The notes under the pieces: generated by a model | What the model was told of the DNA's origin: nothing | The model's database searches: none | What the model saw: only the letters and a program-made list of their open reading frames with translations | Part shown: piece by piece, positions 34,484-44,426 of the stretch | How the letters are laid out: every line of letters begins with the position of its first letter | Numbering within the stretch: the first letter of the stretch is position 1 | Assembly: GCA_025210475.1 (NCBI GenBank) | Contig: JAOARW010000037.1 | Location: forward strand, 21,866 to 85,865 | Direction of reading: 5' to 3' | Source of the DNA: Carboxylicivirga sp. | GTDB taxonomy: Bacteria > Bacteroidota > Bacteroidia > Bacteroidales > Marinilabiliaceae | Length of the DNA stretch: 64,000 nucleotides | Made by a program: the position numbers and the translations under genes

Positions 34484-35581
34484 ATGAAAAATATTTTACC
34501 TGTCTTTTTAATGTTTCTGACACTGGCATGTGTTGGTAAAGACAAAAATAATCAGCAGGCTGTGCAACTTCCCAAATTTCAGCCCGAGCAATATGTTTGC
34601 TATCGCACAGCGGAGCCGCTAAAGATTGATGGAGAATTAAATGAGGGAGCATGGCAAAATGTTCCCTGGACCAATCTTTTTGTCGATATCGAGGGCGATA
34701 AAAAGCCGATGCCAACCTGGGAAACCAGAGCCAAAATGTTATGGGACGATAAATACCTATATGTTGGAGCATACCTTGAAGAACCGCACTTGTGGGCTAC
34801 CATCACCAAACGCGATGCTGTTATTTTTTACGATAACGACTTTGAAGTTTTTATTGATCCGGATGGAGATACGCATGGTTATTATGAGTACGAAGTAAAT
34901 GCTTTTAACACGGTTTGGGATTTGCTTTTGGCCAAGCCCTATCGCGAGGGAGGCCCGGCCATTAATAACTGGGATATTAATGGATTGAAATCGGCTGTTA
35001 GTTTAATGGGAACAATCAATCAGCCCAACGATGAGGATGAAGGATGGTACGTAGAAATTGCTTTTCCCTTGCATGTTTTGCATGAGTACTGTGGTGGTGT
35101 TAAAGCCAAGGCTGGTAATCAGTGGCGCATTAACTTCAGTCGTGTGCAATGGCAGCGCGAAGTGAAAGAGGGTACTTATCACAAAAAGATTAATCCGGAA
35201 ACAGGTAAATCATATCCGGAAGATAACTGGGTTTGGTCGCCGCAAGGCTTTATCAATATGCACCGTCCTGAAACATGGGGTTTTCTTCAGTTCTCGGATG
35301 TCATTGCCGGTGAAGGAGAGGAGGCTTTTGTTTACAATGAGGATGAGTCTGTGAAATGGGAACTGTTTTCAATTTATCATGCACAGAAAGTTTATCGCAA
35401 GCAAGATGGTAAGTATGCCAATCAGTTGGTTGAGTTGGAAAAAGTAGGGTTAAGTAACCTTAAATATGCCACAAAGGTAGAAACAACAGCTTCTTTGTTT
35501 GAGGCACAGGCAACACGCAAGGGTAGTAAGTTTATCTGGCACATTAATAATGAAGGGCGTACCTGGCGAAGTAAAAAATAG
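34484..35581 (+). CDS. CBM9-like carbohydrate-binding lipoprotein
   Basis: The start at 34484 gives MKNILPVFLMFLTLACVGK, a lipoprotein signal (Cys16), and 365 residues. The body is a family 9 carbohydrate-binding-like domain: LKIDGELNEGAWQNVPW, AKMLWDDKYLYVGAYLEEP, DNDFEVFIDPDGDTHGYYEYEVNAFNTVWDLL, WRINFSRVQW and EDNWVWSPQGFINMHRPETWG. Proteins of this build are common in glycan loci and are thought to bind or process sugar ends; an enzymatic role is not excluded. It begins 43 bases after the GH20 gene and is probably co-transcribed with it. Confidence 0.85.
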   Translation: MKNILPVFLMFLTLACVGKDKNNQQAVQLPKFQPEQYVCYRTAEPLKIDGELNEGAWQNVPWTNLFVDIEGDKKPMPTWETRAKMLWDDKYLYVGAYLEEPHLWATITKRDAVIFYDNDFEVFIDPDGDTHGYYEYEVNAFNTVWDLLLAKPYREGGPAINNWDINGLKSAVSLMGTINQPNDEDEGWYVEIAFPLHVLHEYCGGVKAKAGNQWRINFSRVQWQREVKEGTYHKKINPETGKSYPEDNWVWSPQGFINMHRPETWGFLQFSDVIAGEGEEAFVYNEDESVKWELFSIYHAQKVYRKQDGKYANQLVELEKVGLSNLKYATKVETTASLFEAQATRKGSKFIWHINNEGRTWRSKK

Positions 35582-35676
35582 TATTGACAGAAGGAAATTG
35601 ATTTTAGTCAAATGAAACGAACATGTAAATTTTAATCGTAAATATTACACACAGGGTAATGATTAAAATTACTTGA

Positions 35677-35718
35677 GAGTTCCATCCCGCCAGGCGGGAC
35701 AAGTTATGACAAATGAAA
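35677..35718 (+). repeat. Leader repeat R3, copy 2
   Basis: Holds GAGTTCCATCCCGCCAGGCG, an ATCCCGC/GCGGGA stem, and GTTATGACAAATGAAAATAA ending 12 bases before the fucosidase ATG. It matches 29118-29164. Confidence 0.75.
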
Positions 35719-35729
35719 ATAAATGTAAG

Positions 35730-37436
35730 ATGAAAAGATTTCTGATTTATGTAACGCTGGCGTTTGTGCTGTTAAGTACGGCAAATGCGCAAAAAGAGAC
35801 AAACGAAACAGCTAAGGAAAAGGATAAAAGAATGGCCTGGTTTAAAGATGCCAAGCTGGGCATTTTTATTCACTATGGTATTTATGCTGTTAATGGCATT
35901 GATGAGTCCTGGTCATTTTTTAATGGTTACATCAATTACGAGGATTATATGAAGCAGATGGATGGTTTTACTGCCAGCCAGTATCAGGCTCAGGAGTGGG
36001 CCCGTATATTCAAAGAGAGCGGAGCCAAATATGCTGTTTTAACCACCAAGCATCACGATGGCGTGGCACTTTGGGATAGTCAGACAGATCATTTTAGTAC
36101 TGTAAAAAATACGCCTGCTAAAAAGGACATTGTTGCGCCTTTTGTAAAAGCTTTAAGAAAAGAAAAGCTGAAGGTAGGTTTGTATTATTCGTTGATTGAC
36201 TGGTCGTACCCCGATTATCCGGCGCATTTGCGTAATAAAAAGCGTTACCAGAAAGATCTGGAACGATGGGCGAAGTTTACCGACTTTTATTTTACGCAAA
36301 TGTATGAACTGTCATCCCGTTTTAACCCTGATTTGTATTGGTTTGATGGCGATTGGGAGCATTCGGCCGAAGAGTGGAAAGCCAAAGAGTTGCGTAAATT
36401 AATGCTGATATACAACAAAAACGTCATTTTAAACAGTCGCCTGCGCGGATACGGTGATTACGATACACCAGAACAAGGTGTGCCAATTAGTAAGCCCAAT
36501 AATCCATATTGGGAACTGTGTATGACTATGAATGATTCGTGGGGTTATCAGCATAACGATCATAATTATAAAACACCTTACCAGATGATTCGCATATTTG
36601 TGGATTGCATTAGTATGGGTGGTAATTTACTATTGGATATTGGTCCCAAAGCCGATGGTTCTATTCCTGAGCCGCAGCTGGAAATCCTAAAAGAATTTGG
36701 TCGTTGGACGAGTAAGCACAGTGAAGCTATTTATGGAACACGTGCCGGAATCGATCAGAAGCATTTCACCGGACCGTCAGCTTTATCCAAGGATGGCGAG
36801 ACTTTATACTTATACATCGACCGAAAGCCTAATCATGCTGTTTTGGTTAATGGCTTAGATGTTGAACCTAAAAAGGTTCGTGTGGTTGGTAAGGATGTTA
36901 GTCTGCCATTTAATTTTGATGATAACCTGCTATCCATTGATTTGGATGCAAAGGATTGCGATCAAACCATGACGGTAATTGCAGTTGATCTAAAACAAAA
37001 CATCAAATTGGTACATCCTGAGAAGAGCTTACACGAATATGAAATGGCCGAGGTGATGAAGGATGATCAGTGGCGAAAGAAACACCGCATTGCACTGGAT
37101 AATATGGCAGATCCAATTCCTGGCGGGCACTATAATGGCCCTACGGCGTTGTCGAAAGACAAAAGTATCATGTACCTGATGGTAGATGGTAAAAACAATG
37201 GACCACTGGTGGTACGCGGGTTAAAGAATAAGATTAATCGCATTTGGGTGGTTGGCAATGGTACTAAACTCAGCCACAAAGAAAATGGTAAGCTATACTG
37301 GAGCCAAACGCCGGGCATCGTTTATATCGATTTGCCAGAAAAAGTTTTGGACAAAAACATGACGGTGATTGCTGTTTTACTGGATGGACAATTAAACCTT
37401 CATCGCGGTAAAGGCCATGTCATCGAAAGTAATTAA
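35730..37436 (+). CDS. GH29 alpha-L-fucosidase
   Basis: The open frame begins at 35673, but its first 19 codons are repeat R3. The ATG at 35730 opens a signal peptide (MKRFLIYVTLAFVLLSTANA) and gives 568 residues. The GH29 barrel is clear: FKDAKLGIFIHYGIYAV, YAVLTTKHHDGVALWDS, YYSLIDWSYPDY, and the nucleophile Asp206 in LYWFDGDWEH. Two short C-terminal repeats follow (GPSALSKDGETLYLYIDRKP near 350; GPTALSKDKSIMYLMVDGK near 475), probably paired beta-sandwich units. It removes alpha-L-fucose from glycans and works with the upstream GH20 and CBM9 proteins. A terminator follows. Confidence 0.93.
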   Translation: MKRFLIYVTLAFVLLSTANAQKETNETAKEKDKRMAWFKDAKLGIFIHYGIYAVNGIDESWSFFNGYINYEDYMKQMDGFTASQYQAQEWARIFKESGAKYAVLTTKHHDGVALWDSQTDHFSTVKNTPAKKDIVAPFVKALRKEKLKVGLYYSLIDWSYPDYPAHLRNKKRYQKDLERWAKFTDFYFTQMYELSSRFNPDLYWFDGDWEHSAEEWKAKELRKLMLIYNKNVILNSRLRGYGDYDTPEQGVPISKPNNPYWELCMTMNDSWGYQHNDHNYKTPYQMIRIFVDCISMGGNLLLDIGPKADGSIPEPQLEILKEFGRWTSKHSEAIYGTRAGIDQKHFTGPSALSKDGETLYLYIDRKPNHAVLVNGLDVEPKKVRVVGKDVSLPFNFDDNLLSIDLDAKDCDQTMTVIAVDLKQNIKLVHPEKSLHEYEMAEVMKDDQWRKKHRIALDNMADPIPGGHYNGPTALSKDKSIMYLMVDGKNNGPLVVRGLKNKINRIWVVGNGTKLSHKENGKLYWSQTPGIVYIDLPEKVLDKNMTVIAVLLDGQLNLHRGKGHVIESN

Positions 37437-37455
37437 ATTAGTTGATTAATTAAAT

Positions 37456-37500
37456 AAAAAGCGCTTCATCCAAAATACAGTATGAAGCGCTTTTTATTTA
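37456..37500. terminator. Bidirectional terminator after the fucosidase gene
   Basis: A perfect 14-bp complementarity (AAAAAGCGCTTCAT at 37456, ATGAAGCGCTTTTT at 37482) with T-rich tails on both sides. It serves both the fucosidase and the convergent EreA-like gene. Confidence 0.88.
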
Positions 37501-38721
37501 TTTCCTATTGGCTCCAAAGGGACTTGTTGCTTTTGAATTTCTTATAAGTATAATTGATTGAAAACAATCGGTTGTATAGGTATTATCTGGCATATAAGCC
37601 ATATGGTGTGCTTTTTTGTAGGGAGAATGATTGCTATCGAGATTAAAATAAGTTTTAGAATCTGGTGTAGTTACTTCTTTTAAGTGTTCAATGCCAGGCA
37701 TATAGTTGGCTATCTTACTATCGTCATTGGTGATTTTTAAATTGTAATACAGTTTCTTTTTTGAACGAAAAGTTTTTAATATCCCCGGAATGAATTGTTG
37801 AGGAATCATTTGTTCACTATCTGTATAAAACAATGCAAAGGTATAGGTCGATTTTGATGCCTGTTTTTTAATGCGAGAAGCAAGCCAGTCAATATCTGAT
37901 TCGTTGGATTGATAACCGTGGTTACGGCCAAAAATGCCAACCATTTTCTCCTTTTCCAATCCATAAAAACTAATGAGCTTTTGATGGTTTTCAAACATCA
38001 GGCTATCACGCGTCTGATCCCAAATACTGTCGCTCATGCATTTTTCAAAGTTTAAAGCATTATTTAAGCAATAGTTGTGTATAAAAGCATCCTCTTTTGA
38101 AAAAAATGTTATATCGGTTGTTTGCAGCAATTGTTTGGTGTACTCAATATCTGTTGAATCCAATTTGAAACTCTTTCCATGGTCATAAGAGTAGTTAGTT
38201 TCCAAATTATACTTGCTTCGAATAGAGCTTATAAGCTTAATGTTACCTTCAACATCTTGAGCTACATCTATCCCAATGAATCTTAACTTATTTTCACAAG
38301 ATTGATTGAATTGATAGAGTGCTTTGTAATAGGCATATTTCTCATGACACCATCCAAATGTTGATTTAAAACTATTAATATAGTTTTTTAGATAAAGCGT
38401 GTCCCCCGTTTCTAAAAAGCGATTAATGGTTTTGACTTCCGATAGGTCAGATTCTGAGATCATGTAAGTAAAGTCGGTTTTAGCCTTTAGCTCTTTAATG
38501 AGTTTCAAAGCAATTTTATAGTTGGCATGGTAGCCATGGTTCTCATTTATAAAAAAGTATTGGTGCGATTGCGCAATGCTGTCTGTTATTAGTGCAGGCG
38601 AGTTAAAGAAGTCTTGTTTAACCTGGTTCAGGTAATTGATATAGATAGAATCCTGATTCTTTTTGGCATAGCTGTTTAAATTCAGCAATGCTACACTAAG
38701 CATTAGTATTAGCTTGTACAT
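37498..38721 (-). CDS. Exported erythromycin-esterase-like/ChaN-like protein
   Basis: A 407-residue protein with a signal peptide (MYKLILMLSVALLNLNSYA). The pattern FFINENHGYHANYKIALKLIKELK, then MISESDLSEVKTINRFLETGD, NKLRFIGIDV and VGIFGRNHGYQ follows the order of conserved His/Glu blocks in the EreA/TraB/ChaN superfamily. True erythromycin esterases have GEATHG, which is altered to NENHG here, so resistance should not be assumed. It may be a periplasmic hydrolase or a degenerate relative. Monocistronic, convergent to the fucosidase gene. Confidence 0.55.
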   Translation of the reverse strand: MYKLILMLSVALLNLNSYAKKNQDSIYINYLNQVKQDFFNSPALITDSIAQSHQYFFINENHGYHANYKIALKLIKELKAKTDFTYMISESDLSEVKTINRFLETGDTLYLKNYINSFKSTFGWCHEKYAYYKALYQFNQSCENKLRFIGIDVAQDVEGNIKLISSIRSKYNLETNYSYDHGKSFKLDSTDIEYTKQLLQTTDITFFSKEDAFIHNYCLNNALNFEKCMSDSIWDQTRDSLMFENHQKLISFYGLEKEKMVGIFGRNHGYQSNESDIDWLASRIKKQASKSTYTFALFYTDSEQMIPQQFIPGILKTFRSKKKLYYNLKITNDDSKIANYMPGIEHLKEVTTPDSKTYFNLDSNHSPYKKAHHMAYMPDNTYTTDCFQSIILIRNSKATSPFGANRK

Positions 38722-38974
38722 AAGTTAATTGTTTGGTTAACACGACTAAGATAATTATTTCTGCTGCATAAGCAAATAAGTATTTAATAATGAATAGGTA
38801 AGAGCTTTAGTGTAAATGTGCTCTAATTTGAATATTGAACATTGTGTACTCTGTAAATGTGAAATTTAACTAAAAGTATAAAATACCGATGTGCTATTTA
38901 AAATCTTAATTAATTAGGATTATTTTCTGTTAGATTGTTATTTTTGTGATTCATTTACTATCTAATATCAAATC

Positions 38975-40198
38975 ATGCAGAAGACCAAAGAAATCATCCT
39001 ACTCAATATTTCGGGAGAAGATAAACCAGGATTAACCGCCTTATTAACCGGCATATTATCGCAATATGGGGTTAATATTCTGGATATTGGTCAGGCTGTT
39101 ATTCATGAAGATTTAGGCTTGGGTATTTTGTTTGAAGTGCCCGAAACGGCCGAGTCGGCCCCTGTATTAAAGGAGCTTCTTTTTAAGTCGTATGAGTTGG
39201 GACTTAACCTGAAATTTACCCCGGTAACGGAAGAAAAGTATAAAGACTGGGTGGGACAACAGGGAAAAGAGCGATTTATTATTACCATGTTATCGCGCAA
39301 GTTAAGTGCCGATCAGTTGTCGCAGGTTACAGGTATTATTTCCAATCAAGGCCTAAATATCGATTACATTTCCCGATTAAGTGGTCGTGTTTTACTCGAT
39401 GACCACGAGGGCAATGATAAGTCAGTGGTTGAATTTTCGGTGCGCGGAACACCAAAGAATGAATCGGAAATGAAGCAACAGTTCATCGATATTTCGCGCG
39501 AAGCAGGGGTGGACATTGCGTTTCAGGCCGATAATATTTTCCGTCGCAACCGTCGCCTGGTGTGCTTTGATATGGACTCAACACTTATCCAAACCGAGGT
39601 GATTGATGAACTGGCTATCAAAGCAGGTATTGGCGATCAGGTAAAAGAAATCACCGAAGCGGCCATGCGCGGTGATATTGATTTTAATGAGAGCTTTATT
39701 CAGCGGGTGGCATTGCTCGAAGGTTTGGATGAAAGTGTGATGAAAGAGATTGCTGAAAACTTGCCCATCACCGAAGGGGCCGAGCGCTTATTTAAAACCT
39801 TAAAAACCTATGGCTATAAAACGGCTATTTTATCGGGGGGCTTTACCTATTTTGGTAATTACCTGAAAAGTAAGCTCGATATCGATTATGTTTTTGCCAA
39901 CGAGCTGGAGATTAAAGAAGGTAAACTAAGCGGTAAGCATAAAGGCGAGATTGTTAATGGAGAGAAAAAAGCTGAGCTGCTCAAGCTTCTGGCCTTTAAA
40001 GAAGATATTCACCTGGAGCAGGTCATTGCAGTGGGCGACGGTTCCAACGACTTACCAATGTTAAAGTTGGCAGGATTAGGTATTGCTTTCCATGCCAAGC
40101 CCAAAGTTAAAGAATCGGCCAAGCATCATATTTCTACCATTGGTCTGGATGCCATTCTTTATTTATTGGGCTTCCGCGATCGTGAAATTAATATCTAA
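38975..40198 (+). CDS. serB: Phosphoserine phosphatase with N-terminal ACT domains
   Basis: A 407-residue enzyme. Two ACT-like regions (about 8-85 and 98-180; ISGEDKPGLTALLTGILSQYGVNILD, MLSRKLSADQLSQVTGIISNQG) come before the HAD phosphatase domain. There the DxD motif is Asp199-Met-Asp201 (CFDMDSTLIQTEVIDELA), motif II lies in TAILSGGFTYF and motif IV in AVGDGSNDLPML. It hydrolyses 3-phosphoserine to serine in the cytosol; the ACT domains probably give serine feedback. Serine is also the substrate of the serine palmitoyltransferase encoded at 17.1 kb, though the genes are far apart. Confidence 0.95.
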   Translation: MQKTKEIILLNISGEDKPGLTALLTGILSQYGVNILDIGQAVIHEDLGLGILFEVPETAESAPVLKELLFKSYELGLNLKFTPVTEEKYKDWVGQQGKERFIITMLSRKLSADQLSQVTGIISNQGLNIDYISRLSGRVLLDDHEGNDKSVVEFSVRGTPKNESEMKQQFIDISREAGVDIAFQADNIFRRNRRLVCFDMDSTLIQTEVIDELAIKAGIGDQVKEITEAAMRGDIDFNESFIQRVALLEGLDESVMKEIAENLPITEGAERLFKTLKTYGYKTAILSGGFTYFGNYLKSKLDIDYVFANELEIKEGKLSGKHKGEIVNGEKKAELLKLLAFKEDIHLEQVIAVGDGSNDLPMLKLAGLGIAFHAKPKVKESAKHHISTIGLDAILYLLGFRDREINI

Positions 40199-40366
40199 GA
40201 CGGTAGTCAATAGGCTATAGAAACAAGACAAGAGACGAAAGATCAAAGATAATTTGCATACTAGCAGATGCATCGGTCTTCCGTCTTCTGTCTTCTTGTT
40301 AAGTCTCTAAAAATCTACCAATCCTATAATTTTATTATTTTTGCCGCCCAAATAGTTGATTCGAAT

Positions 40367-41173
40367 ATGGGTAAAGGTATTTTTCATCGCTCGGAACTTT
40401 TAATGGGCAAAGAAGTGATGCAGGCATTGGCTGAGAAAAGAGCCATTTTGTTTGGTATTGGAGGAGTAGGGAGCTGGTGTGCCGAGAGTTTGGTTCGTAC
40501 AGGTTTACTTAACTTAACCATTGTTGACAGCGACCGGGTGGATATTACCAATGTGAACCGTCAGTTGATGGCAACCACCAAAACCGTTGGGGAGGTGAAG
40601 ACCATTGCCCTAAAAGAGCGTTTATTGGAGATTAATCCCGATGCCAACATTACTGATATTCAGGAAATATACAGCCGCGATACAGCCGATGACTTTAAGC
40701 TTGAAGAATACGACATTATTATTGATGCAATTGATTCGTTGAGTAGTAAAGCACATCTGATTCAAAATGCTGTTGATAAAGAAGCCATCTTTGTATCATC
40801 GATGGGGGCGGCTTTAAAGGTTGATCCAACCCGTGTTCAGGTGGAATCGTTCTGGAATGTTAAGGGATGTCCTTTGGCGCGTAAGGTGCGAAAGATGCTA
40901 CGGAAATGGAAGGTTAACGAGCGCGATTTTCCTTGTGTTTATAGTGATGAAGTGCTGGAAAATGAAGGAGCCTACCTTATAGAACAACATGCCGATGATG
41001 CAGATGATAAAGCAGAAAATGGTCCCGGTAATCCCGAATTGCTCAATCACAAATGGGATCATAAAAAGGCATCGATTAATGGCAGCCTGGCCCATATAAC
41101 AGGAATCTTCGGCATGACACTCGCCGGATTGATCATTCAGCAAATTTGCCAGGAAGCAAAGATAAAAGCATAA
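40367..41173 (+). CDS. tcdA: tRNA threonylcarbamoyladenosine dehydratase (TcdA/CsdL family)
   Basis: The ATG at 40367 gives MGKGIFHRSELLMGKEVMQAL, the normal family start, and 268 residues; the open frame continues upstream without conserved sequence. The E1-like ATP site GIGGVGSWCAESLVRTG (residues 30-46), VDSDRVDITNVNRQ and DAIDSLSSKAHLI are clear. The enzyme cyclises t6A37 of ANN-decoding tRNAs to ct6A. A perfect hairpin terminator begins right at its stop codon. Confidence 0.9.
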   Translation: MGKGIFHRSELLMGKEVMQALAEKRAILFGIGGVGSWCAESLVRTGLLNLTIVDSDRVDITNVNRQLMATTKTVGEVKTIALKERLLEINPDANITDIQEIYSRDTADDFKLEEYDIIIDAIDSLSSKAHLIQNAVDKEAIFVSSMGAALKVDPTRVQVESFWNVKGCPLARKVRKMLRKWKVNERDFPCVYSDEVLENEGAYLIEQHADDADDKAENGPGNPELLNHKWDHKKASINGSLAHITGIFGMTLAGLIIQQICQEAKIKA

Positions 41174-41203
41174 AAAATCCCGGCCTAAACCGGGATTATT
41201 TTT
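41174..41203. terminator. Terminator between tcdA and the M16 peptidase gene
   Basis: A perfect 8-bp stem AATCCCGG (41176-41183)/CCGGGATT (41190-41197), with an A-run before and ATTTTTAA after. It works in both directions for the convergent genes. Confidence 0.88.
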
Positions 41204-41227
41204 AAAACATCTTTGGCCAATCGGGAG

Positions 41228-44155
41228 TTAGTAACCAAAAATGTCTTCTAAAGCTAATTCGTGAACTTTACCCAACTTGGCCAGGGCTTTTTTGTCTAAA
41301 TCAGACTTACGGCCCAGCACCATGTAAGTATAGTTTTTACCTTTGATGTGGTCATTAAAGAAAGTCTCAAACTCATCCAATGTAATGCTTTGAGCTTTGG
41401 TGTACACATCTTGTCTGAGGTCGTAGTCGAGGCCTCTGTCGGCGTTCGACATGTATTCCCAGAATAATTCTTTATTGGTGATGCGTTCGGTATTAATTTG
41501 TTTCACAATACCGTCGCAAGCCTGCTGGAATTGCATTTCGGCGCGAGGCATCTCGTTCATCAATTCAGTTAAAGTAGAGGTGGCAATACTTAATTTATCA
41601 GCCTGTGTACCCAGTCTTCCGTAAATAAAATTGTCCTTGTCTTTTTGAGAGGCATTGATGTAGCCTGCTCCAGCGGAATAAGCCAGGGCTTTCGATTCTC
41701 TTATTTCCTGGAAAACAACCGATGATAGGCCGGAACCAAAATAGTTATTAAACACTTCCGCGTAAGGAATGATCGCCGGATCAAATGGCGTATCTTTTAC
41801 AAGCAGTAAGATATTCGCCTGGTTAATGTAGTAATCAACCATGTAAACATTTGAGCTTTCGTTATCGCGCATTTTGTAATTGATCTTTTCAGGAATAGGC
41901 GATAGCTGCTCAGGTGTTTTGTGGTATTGTGTTAATAATCCGGTTACTTTTTCGCTTGATGATGGTCCATAATAGTAAACTTTGTGTGCGAACGAAGTCA
42001 TTTCATCCAGCTGCTTAGTTAAATCATTCGGATTTATAGATTTTAATTCCTCGCTGCTGATCAGGTATTTGCCCGGTGAATTTTCTCCGTAAATTCCGTA
42101 ATCAACCATGGCTCTGAATATGCGTCCCTGGTTTTTCTTGGCATCGGTTCGTTTTTTATTGATACCTTTTACAAACTCGTCGTACGAATTCTGCTCGGCT
42201 TTGGCATTGTGAATCACGTGTTCTAAAATTTCAATACCTTTTTCTAATTGTTCATCCAAACCGGCGATGGTCACGTATGAGCGATCGTTACCTGCATTTA
42301 CCGATAAGCTTAAGCCATAGCGGAATAATTCTTTACGAAGTTCTTCGGGCGAATATTGGCTGGTACCCAAAAGTGGTAAATAATCAACAGCCAAAGGAAA
42401 TTGTTGGTTATTGGTTTTACCAAGGTCGATGACATAATTTAAGCGGAATAAGCCGTTGTTTTCGTTCTTCGAGTGGTAAAAATCCAATCCGCTCTTTAAC
42501 TCTTCCTGATGCAATTTGCTGTTAAAGTCAACAAAAACAGGCTCGATGTCGCTAACTTCTTCGGCCAGAAATGTCTTGGCAAAATCAGATTGCAAGTCAC
42601 GGTTAACCGGTACTGCAGTAATTTCCGGCTTTTCAACTTTAACCAGTTCGCTGTTATCGCCAGTGCGTTTGTATACCAATACATAGTTGTCGTTGTATTT
42701 TTCATTGGCAAATGCCATTACCTGTTCCTTGGTAATTTGTTTCATTTTATCAAGGCTGGCTAAGGCATCGGCGTGAGATTGGCCGGTGGTAAACTCGTTC
42801 ATCAACGAATAAGCTGTGTAGAATGGATATTCCAAGGCATTCATAAAGTCCAGACGTGCCTTGTTAACAATGGCTTCGATAATCCAGTCTTCGAATTCTC
42901 CTTTTTTAACTTCCTCCAATTCAGCCAGTAATAAATCTCTTACTTCTTCCAACGATTGTCCTTCGCGAGGTTTACCACTAAAAATGTGCATACCATAATC
43001 GCGCAGGAACCATGAGCCGGAAGAGGCGCTTAATACCTTTTGTTTTTGTACCAGGTTCAGGTCAATCAGTCCGGCTTGTCCATTAGACAGGATGGAGCTA
43101 ATCAGGTCAACCATCAACTCATCATCGCTGCCAACACCATTAAAACGGAATGCCATCTCCATGCTTTCTGCATCAGGACCTACCACTTCTTTAATGACAG
43201 GAGCAGTCAGAGGTTCTTCTTTTGGTAATTGAGGTTCTGTAAATTCCTTTTTCTCCAGCTTGCCAAAATATTTATCAACCAGCTGAATGGTTGCGTCAAA
43301 TTCTAAATCACCCGATAGGGAAATGGCCATGTTATTAGGGATGTAGAATTTATTTTTGAAGTCATAAATGGCTTCCATCGACGGGTTTTTAATATGTTCG
43401 GGTAAGCCGATTATATCTCTTCCATAAGGGTGGTTGTTAAACAAACCTTCCATCATGGCCTGGAAAGCGCGCTGACCGTCCATATCCTGATACATATTGA
43501 ACTCTTCGTATACGGTTTCAAGTTCGGTATGGAACAGGCGTAGCACCAATCCGGTAAAACGTTCCTTTTCCAGTTGAGCCCATCTTTCAAGTTCATTTTT
43601 AGGAACTTCACACATGTACACAGTCGATTCGTAGGAAGTTCCTGCATTCACTCGTGATGCACCCATGGCAGTGTTCAGCTTGTCGAACTCGTTGGTAGCA
43701 ACATAGCCGGCTGCAATTTGCGATAAACTGTCGATTTGAGCATAAATGGCTTTTTTGTTGGCCACATCGTCGGTAGCGCGGTGTTTTTCAAATAAATCGG
43801 AGATTTGCTCCAATAAAGCACTTTCTTTCTCCCAGTCGACTGTTCCAACTTTCGATGTGCCTTTAAACATCATGTGTTCCATGTAATGAGCTAATCCTGT
43901 TGCATTCAGGTCTTCGTATGTTGAACCTGCTTTAACACCAATTAAGGCAGCCACACGAGGTTCATCAAGGTTTTGGGTTAAATAAACTTTTAATCCATTT
44001 TCGAGGGTGTAGATTCTTGCATTGTATGGATCGTTGGTTACACTTTCGTAACTATACCCATTTGCATCGGTTTTGTGTTTGGTTTGGTAGCTTGCTTGCT
44101 GGCACGAAAAAAGTACCAAAAGGCCTGTTAGGGACAGGCATAGTAGTTGTTTCAT
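41228..44155 (-). CDS. M16 family zinc metallopeptidase lipoprotein
   Basis: A 975-residue two-lobed M16 (insulinase/pitrilysin) peptidase with a lipoprotein signal (GLLVLFSCQQ, Cys18). The inverted zinc motif His90-X2-Glu93-His94 is in GLAHYMEHMMFKGT, and a distal Glu lies in ELETVYEEFNMYQD. The C-terminal half repeats the fold without the zinc motif (YYINQANILLLVKDTPFDPAI, YNASQ-like GAGYINASQKDKDNFIYG). It degrades peptides in the periplasm or at the membrane. It stands alone, with a terminator shared with tcdA. Confidence 0.93.
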   Translation of the reverse strand: MKQLLCLSLTGLLVLFSCQQASYQTKHKTDANGYSYESVTNDPYNARIYTLENGLKVYLTQNLDEPRVAALIGVKAGSTYEDLNATGLAHYMEHMMFKGTSKVGTVDWEKESALLEQISDLFEKHRATDDVANKKAIYAQIDSLSQIAAGYVATNEFDKLNTAMGASRVNAGTSYESTVYMCEVPKNELERWAQLEKERFTGLVLRLFHTELETVYEEFNMYQDMDGQRAFQAMMEGLFNNHPYGRDIIGLPEHIKNPSMEAIYDFKNKFYIPNNMAISLSGDLEFDATIQLVDKYFGKLEKKEFTEPQLPKEEPLTAPVIKEVVGPDAESMEMAFRFNGVGSDDELMVDLISSILSNGQAGLIDLNLVQKQKVLSASSGSWFLRDYGMHIFSGKPREGQSLEEVRDLLLAELEEVKKGEFEDWIIEAIVNKARLDFMNALEYPFYTAYSLMNEFTTGQSHADALASLDKMKQITKEQVMAFANEKYNDNYVLVYKRTGDNSELVKVEKPEITAVPVNRDLQSDFAKTFLAEEVSDIEPVFVDFNSKLHQEELKSGLDFYHSKNENNGLFRLNYVIDLGKTNNQQFPLAVDYLPLLGTSQYSPEELRKELFRYGLSLSVNAGNDRSYVTIAGLDEQLEKGIEILEHVIHNAKAEQNSYDEFVKGINKKRTDAKKNQGRIFRAMVDYGIYGENSPGKYLISSEELKSINPNDLTKQLDEMTSFAHKVYYYGPSSSEKVTGLLTQYHKTPEQLSPIPEKINYKMRDNESSNVYMVDYYINQANILLLVKDTPFDPAIIPYAEVFNNYFGSGLSSVVFQEIRESKALAYSAGAGYINASQKDKDNFIYGRLGTQADKLSIATSTLTELMNEMPRAEMQFQQACDGIVKQINTERITNKELFWEYMSNADRGLDYDLRQDVYTKAQSITLDEFETFFNDHIKGKNYTYMVLGRKSDLDKKALAKLGKVHELALEDIFGY

Positions 44156-44426
44156 AAGTTCAGTTTTTGCGTTTAGACCTTATGAAGATAATTATTTATA
44201 ATGAATATAAAAGCGATTATTGGATTAATAAATCGATAAATTAATGGGAAGGAGATAGTTGTAAGTTGCAATGGGATAGTTGAAAACCTTTATGGGTGGG
44301 AAATTCGGATGATTATCCGGGGGGATAAATAAAGGTTTATCGTTAAATTAATTTCAAAAGCTATGCAACTGTTAAAAGAAAGGAAAAACCCCAACAGGTA
44401 ATTGCTTCCATGCTGGGGTGAGTTTA

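Noticed and set aside
35673..35729. Upstream start of the fucosidase
   Set aside because: These codons translate the dispersed R3 repeat (VPSRQAG). The signal peptide begins at the ATG at 35730.
37498..38721. Macrolide resistance esterase
   Set aside because: The order of blocks resembles EreA, but the key motif is altered, the protein is exported, and no resistance context exists.
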